Origin: Pseudorasbora parva
Taxonomy: Eukaryota > Chordata > Actinopteri > Cypriniformes > Gobionidae
Assembly: GCF_024679245.1 (NCBI RefSeq)
Contig: NC_090178.1
Coordinates: 32,386,645 to 32,450,644 of the forward strand
Direction of reading: 5' to 3'
DNA length: 64,000 nt
Shown here one piece after another: positions 60,191 through 64,000 of this stretch. Position numbers and translations under genes: made by a program. The notes under the pieces are model-generated. The model ran no database searches, was not told the DNA's origin, and saw nothing but the letters and a program-made list of their open reading frames with translations. Position 1 is the first letter of the stretch, and every line of letters starts with the position of its first letter.

Positions 60191-61170
60191 TAGCCTGACA
60201 AGACAGACCCACATCAAGATGTTTGGTCTGGAAACTCACCATTGACAGGGCTCAATCCGAGGGGCGGGTAAACGGATGTCTTTCAAACTCCCTCTGTACG
60301 CGATTGGATAGCGATCCAACTAACCAGAGCAACGAAGGTGAAGCGGAGCTCGTTGACAGATGAAACTTTCGTCGTATCCGGTCGGCAAAACTCATAACAC
60401 ATCTTCCCTTTTTAAGAATGACTTCAGTGCCGTTCTTTGTTCTTTTCTCAGAGAAAAGTTTAACTCCAAGTCTTCCAGAGTCGCGGTCAAAGCTGATTCA
60501 AAAGACCGCCCTTCGCCAGTTTCTGTGTTTACTAGTAGAACGCAAGCGCAACTCGGCTGTCATTATGTTAAGCCCCGCCCACCAATTCTATACACGATGT
60601 GATTGGCCTGCTCAGAACAGCTGACAGCTCAGAAGTGTATTGAGAGTTGCTAGACCAGGGCCAGCGCTCCGCACACGCACATCACGCACTGCACGTAGGG
60701 CACCAAGTGCTTGGGGGGGCACCAAAAAATCTGTGTCGTGAAAAAATCATCACAATAGGCTACTAGTATAAATAACAAATACAATATTTCTAAAAGCATA
60801 TTAATATACAAAAGCAATACAAAAGTAATTTAGGCCTAGACCAAATTAGTCGAGAAAAAGGTTCATCTCTGTGCCAGTCTCACTCTGATGCCCCCCGTAC
60901 GTTACAGATGTGTCACGTGTGCATATAGCTATTAGTGCAGAACGTTCCCTATTGTAACTTCTTCGCTTCAATACAATGTGCCTCAGTATGAACTGTAGAA
61001 AAACCCTGCAACTGAACGCGATGTGATTTTGCCAAATTAGACCACTTAGATAAATATTTTTCGTTGTTGTACTATGGCTTAGGTGCTTAGTGCACCCAAA
61101 TGGCTAGCACCGGCCCTGTGCTAGACGACACTCATGGCAGATTAGATTTGCTGCTGCTAGGGTGCGGCTA
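60191..61170 (+). mobile_element. TAGCCT-type non-autonomous transposon, copy 3, interrupted
   Basis: Starts TAGCCTGACAAGACAGACCC and ends ATTTGCTGCTGCTAGGGTGC near 61165. It has the same internal order as copy 2 (GACAGGGCTCAATCCGAGG; GACTTCAGTGCCGTTCTT; CACGATGTGATTGGCCTG) and is the least disrupted copy. A hAT MITE sits at 60656-61118. Confidence 0.75.
60656..61118. mobile_element. hAT MITE with perfect 8-bp duplication, nested
   Basis: TGCTAGAC occurs on both sides (60648-60655 and 61119-61126). Ends CAGGGCCAGCGCT and AGCACCGGCCCTG are imperfect inverted repeats. 463 bp, no coding capacity. The GGGGGGGCACC motif near the left end links it to the element at 24734. Confidence 0.9.
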
Positions 61171-61309
61171 AATTAACGCAGGAATAAAACAAAAGATTAG
61201 GAAGTATCATCAGCAAAACTTTAAATAGCTCAGTGATTTACTGCAGAGCAAGTACTGAACGCAATCAAATGTTAGTGTCACTCTCACTTGATGGTGAATT
61301 TTGTGAATA

Positions 61310-61864
61310 GTGAATTTTGAAGTGATATATTCTTGAAAACTCAGAGATGTGGATTCAAAAAGCTATTACATCACCACACGATCTCAGTGTTTGTCAAAAG
61401 CAGTAGGTAATTTGGCCGGGGATTTTTACGCGGGTGGTGGGAGACGGACGGCAATAAAATCAATGACTAGCCCCTGTAAAAAATGATGGCAATGCCTTCT
61501 GACCCCACGAGAAACAATTACCGTTGGAATAGGGCTTCAGCCAACTCCTTCACCACTAACGGAGCGAGTTGGAAAATCGAACTTTTCCCGAATTCACCCT
61601 GTTGGGGAGGAGGGCCACCAACAAACCCCAGCAAAGATTGTTATTGCTCCGGCTTTAACTTCTGGATATTCGGCAGTGGTGCCATAACAGAATGAATGGT
61701 TTCGTTTGCATCTTTCTCCGCCGCCATTACTGAACTCAAACTAGTGCACGACATCAACGTCATCATTCTCAGACACTCCCTCTGTTCGCTGAGACGGAGC
61801 CCAGACAGAGCACTGAAGGAAAATGAAAATTGAGCAGAAGTACGTAGGAGGGAGAGCCAGGCTA
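61310..61864. mobile_element. GCCAGGCTA-ended element, second copy
   Basis: Closely similar to 43270-43832 over its whole length, with small indels, and ends GCCAGGCTA at 61856-61864. It abuts copy 3 of the TAGCCT element, and the matching end motifs suggest related transposase usage. Confidence 0.6.
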
Positions 61865-62532
61865 AACCCTTCCAAGCTCCAAAAGGTAACAAACTATGTA
61901 TTGTATTTTTCTGTAATTGTTACTTGTTACTAATTAATATCAGGAGAGTTTTATATTGTCGTGACAGGTAGAGATCCATCGGTGTTAGAAATAGATCCGG
62001 GTCACTAAAGACCCAAAGATTGGTGAAACAGTAATTTAAGTGCATTCAAGTAAATTATAGCAGAGAAGCGTTTCAGGACCATGGACAGCTGCACTCCTGC
62101 TGTTTTTAAATGGATGCAGCGGTTGGGGAATCCATTTAGAAACCTGAAGGAAGTACCAAGCAAGTCATTACTTTAGCACAACAAACTTTTAAAATAAAGC
62201 AATGTAGCTTTTAATTTCCATGTCAGCATGCAATGTGTGACTATTGTGCCCATGTATGCATTCTTTTTTAATCACTTGAAACATAAAAATAAATTAAGCT
62301 GACGGTTTTCAAGAGCTGATATTACAATTTTAGAGTGGGGAATTAAGGAGTGGGGAAGGATATGTTTTCTATCTTATCAGAATATTTGAGTCTCGGGCAA
62401 ATGTAAAATAATGTTTGCAAAGTTATATCCATTCCTACAGTTTATTAAGTCTCTGTAAAGAAACCTTTTGTTTAAATCTGCTCATACACTTGATGTAAAA
62501 CAATGTAAAAATTGTTATGGTGACATAGATAC
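61865..62532. other. Intergenic DNA
   Basis: No gene or bounded element is supported in this AT-rich stretch. Confidence 0.35.
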
Positions 62533-62536
62533 TTAA

Positions 62537-63350
62537 AGGGTTAGCTTAGCCAAAAATGTTGTTGCTCAAAACCCAAGACTTCAAGACTTTCGTTCTTCTT
62601 CGGAACACAAATGCAGATATTTTTAATATTCTATCCTCATTTTTGTCCATCCACTAAAAGTGCAAGCAATCCAGTAATTCAAGCTTTAAAAAGGTAAAAA
62701 CGTAACATAAATACGCATATAGCACATCAAATTTGGTAAATGGAAGCTCAACCTTGGATGCTTGATGCGCAAGAACAAACTTATTGATTGTTGTGGGTCA
62801 TGCACACACTTTTAAGTTTCTAAATTCGTCGTGCTCTACACTGTAAAAAATATTTTCATGATTTATCACAACTTTTTTATCATTTGTCAAATCAACTTAG
62901 ATAATTATTGTGGTTCAGATAAAATAATATTTTGAGTTTCTATTTATTAAACTAATCCCCCTTGTTGTATTAAATTAAGTATTTAATTTCAATGAACTCA
63001 AAATTTTAAGGCAACCAGGTAACTTATTTTTTTAAAGTTAAACCAACAATATTTTTTTTACAGTGTATGCTTGTGCATGTCAATGTTGTACATGAATAAA
63101 ATCCTAAATCAAACAATTTCATCATATAAAACAAACGTATATCTCTAGAGGACTAGGATTAAACTTAGTTTAAACCTCTTGCTTTATGTGGATTACTGAT
63201 TCATATGTCTTTATGAATGTTTTGAAGCTTGAACATTTGGGTTTTGATGGATACAAAATCTGAGAAAATATTTCAAATAGTTTCATGTGTTCCAAAGATG
63301 AATGAAAGATTGATGAGTTTGGGAACAACATGTGGGTGAGTAAATGAAGA
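62537..63350. mobile_element. Long-inverted-repeat TTAA element, array-free copy
   Basis: TTAA (62533-62536) precedes AGGGTTAGCTTAGCCAAAAA. The left arm includes TTCGTTCTTCTTCGGAACAC and the inner tip TGGAAGCTCAACC..GATGCGCAAGAACAAAC, which is the single-copy counterpart of the 51-bp minisatellite unit at 37.4 kb. The right arm (63075 to about 63345) ends ATGTGGGTGAGTAAATG and is truncated before its TTAA. A small MITE is inserted at 62837-63067. Confidence 0.6.
62837..63067. mobile_element. CACTGTAAAAAAT-ended MITE
   Basis: TACACTGTAAAAAATATT at the left is the inverted complement of AATATTTTTTTTACAGTGTA at the right. 231 bp, AT-rich, no coding capacity. Similar ends occur near 23058 and 23357. 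Confidence 0.7.
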
Positions 63351-63356
63351 TGTTTG

Positions 63357-63475
63357 CTCCTATATCCGTCGGTGTATGAATGAATGGGTGAGGCAAGATG
63401 TAAAGCGCTTTGGATGGCCATAGGGTCTGTTAAAAGTGCTATATAAATGCAGTCCATTTACTTTTTACCATAAAC
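63357..63475 (+). repeat. LINE/SINE 3' tail
   Basis: GTAAAGCGCTTTGGATGGCC followed by AAAGTGCTATATAAATGCAG is the conserved 3' end shared by L2-like LINEs and their SINEs in fish. Only the tail is present. Confidence 0.6.
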
Positions 63476-64000
63476 ATGTGTAAACTGCACTACTTTTCCA
63501 TTGGATGCATGTGCTACGAATTCAGCTGAAACCAGAGATGGTTTCACATTCTCTGCAGTAGCCTAGATCTCTGTTCCTCAGATAGCCTGCTCTGGTTTCA
63601 GCCTATCTATTGAATACAAGCACCAAACTTTTTGTATTCAAAGACCCAGCCACAGCAGACTTTACATTCTGAGCTGCGATTGCTCTCTGGGGGCTATTGA
63701 TTTCTTGCATTATTCATTAGGAATACATTTACTTTTGAATTTACATAATTAGCTTTGAGTGTAACCGTTAAAACCTACCGACGGGAACTGACATCAGCCT
63801 AATTTGTTCAAAGACGACTTTTGCATTATATTTGGAATTTATAAGCGAGTTTAAGGGCTTAGCAGTAGGATTAAGTGATATCTGTCAGCGAAGCGGGGCT
63901 AATGAGCAGCTCGCATCACCAAATCCCTTAAACACAACAAAGGCCGCAGCTGAGCTTCCATAGTGATGGTGTTCGGACTTGGATAAAGTGTCACTCTCTG
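63476..64000. other. Intergenic DNA with a 13-bp inverted repeat
   Basis: GCTGAAACCAGAG (63525-63537) is perfectly inverted at 63590-63602. Nothing else is recognised. Confidence 0.4.

Overview
The window looks like nuclear DNA of a teleost fish, most likely a cyprinid (carp/zebrafish family). The signs are one vertebrate gene split into 20 short GT-AG exons, plus DIRS, Tc1/mariner, hAT and TTAA-target transposons, a 5S-rRNA-headed SINE and long dinucleotide/tetranucleotide tracts. The species cannot be named from the sequence alone.

The only host protein gene I can support is pde11a (dual-specificity cAMP/cGMP phosphodiesterase 11A). It lies on the minus strand, with its ATG at 48288 and its stop at 15188-15190. 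Twenty exons total 2766 nt (921 aa plus stop). All splice phases close, and the product runs: N-terminal phosphorylation region, GAF-A, GAF-B, PDE catalytic domain, Ser/Glu-rich tail. A TATA box lies about 130 bp upstream of the ATG.

Layout. 1-1.5 kb: 3' end of a DIRS element (tyrosine recombinase plus terminal repeats). 1.5-6.6 kb: repeat-rich intergenic DNA. 6.8-8.9 kb: a second, heavily decayed DIRS. 9-14.6 kb: intergenic DNA with a strong pre-miRNA-like hairpin at 12.33-12.42 kb. 14.7-15.0 kb: a TTAA-flanked MITE. 15.2-48.3 kb: pde11a, whose introns hold many transposons, a 5S-derived SINE, a near-perfect palindrome (46.6 kb) and, in intron 2, a 51-bp minisatellite of about 69 units (37.4-42.3 kb) split by a hAT element. 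49.3-52.5 kb: a transposon containing two other transposons. 53.1-54.1 kb: a deleted Tc1 element. 54.3-59.0 kb: a second Tc1 interrupted by a third DIRS. 60.2-63.5 kb: further nested non-autonomous elements.

The most unusual object is the minisatellite. It sits inside a long-inverted-repeat TTAA element and appears to be a tandem expansion of the element's own inner arm. It has an old, CpG-decayed edge and a younger, homogeneous core. No multi-gene system, CRISPR array or operon is present.
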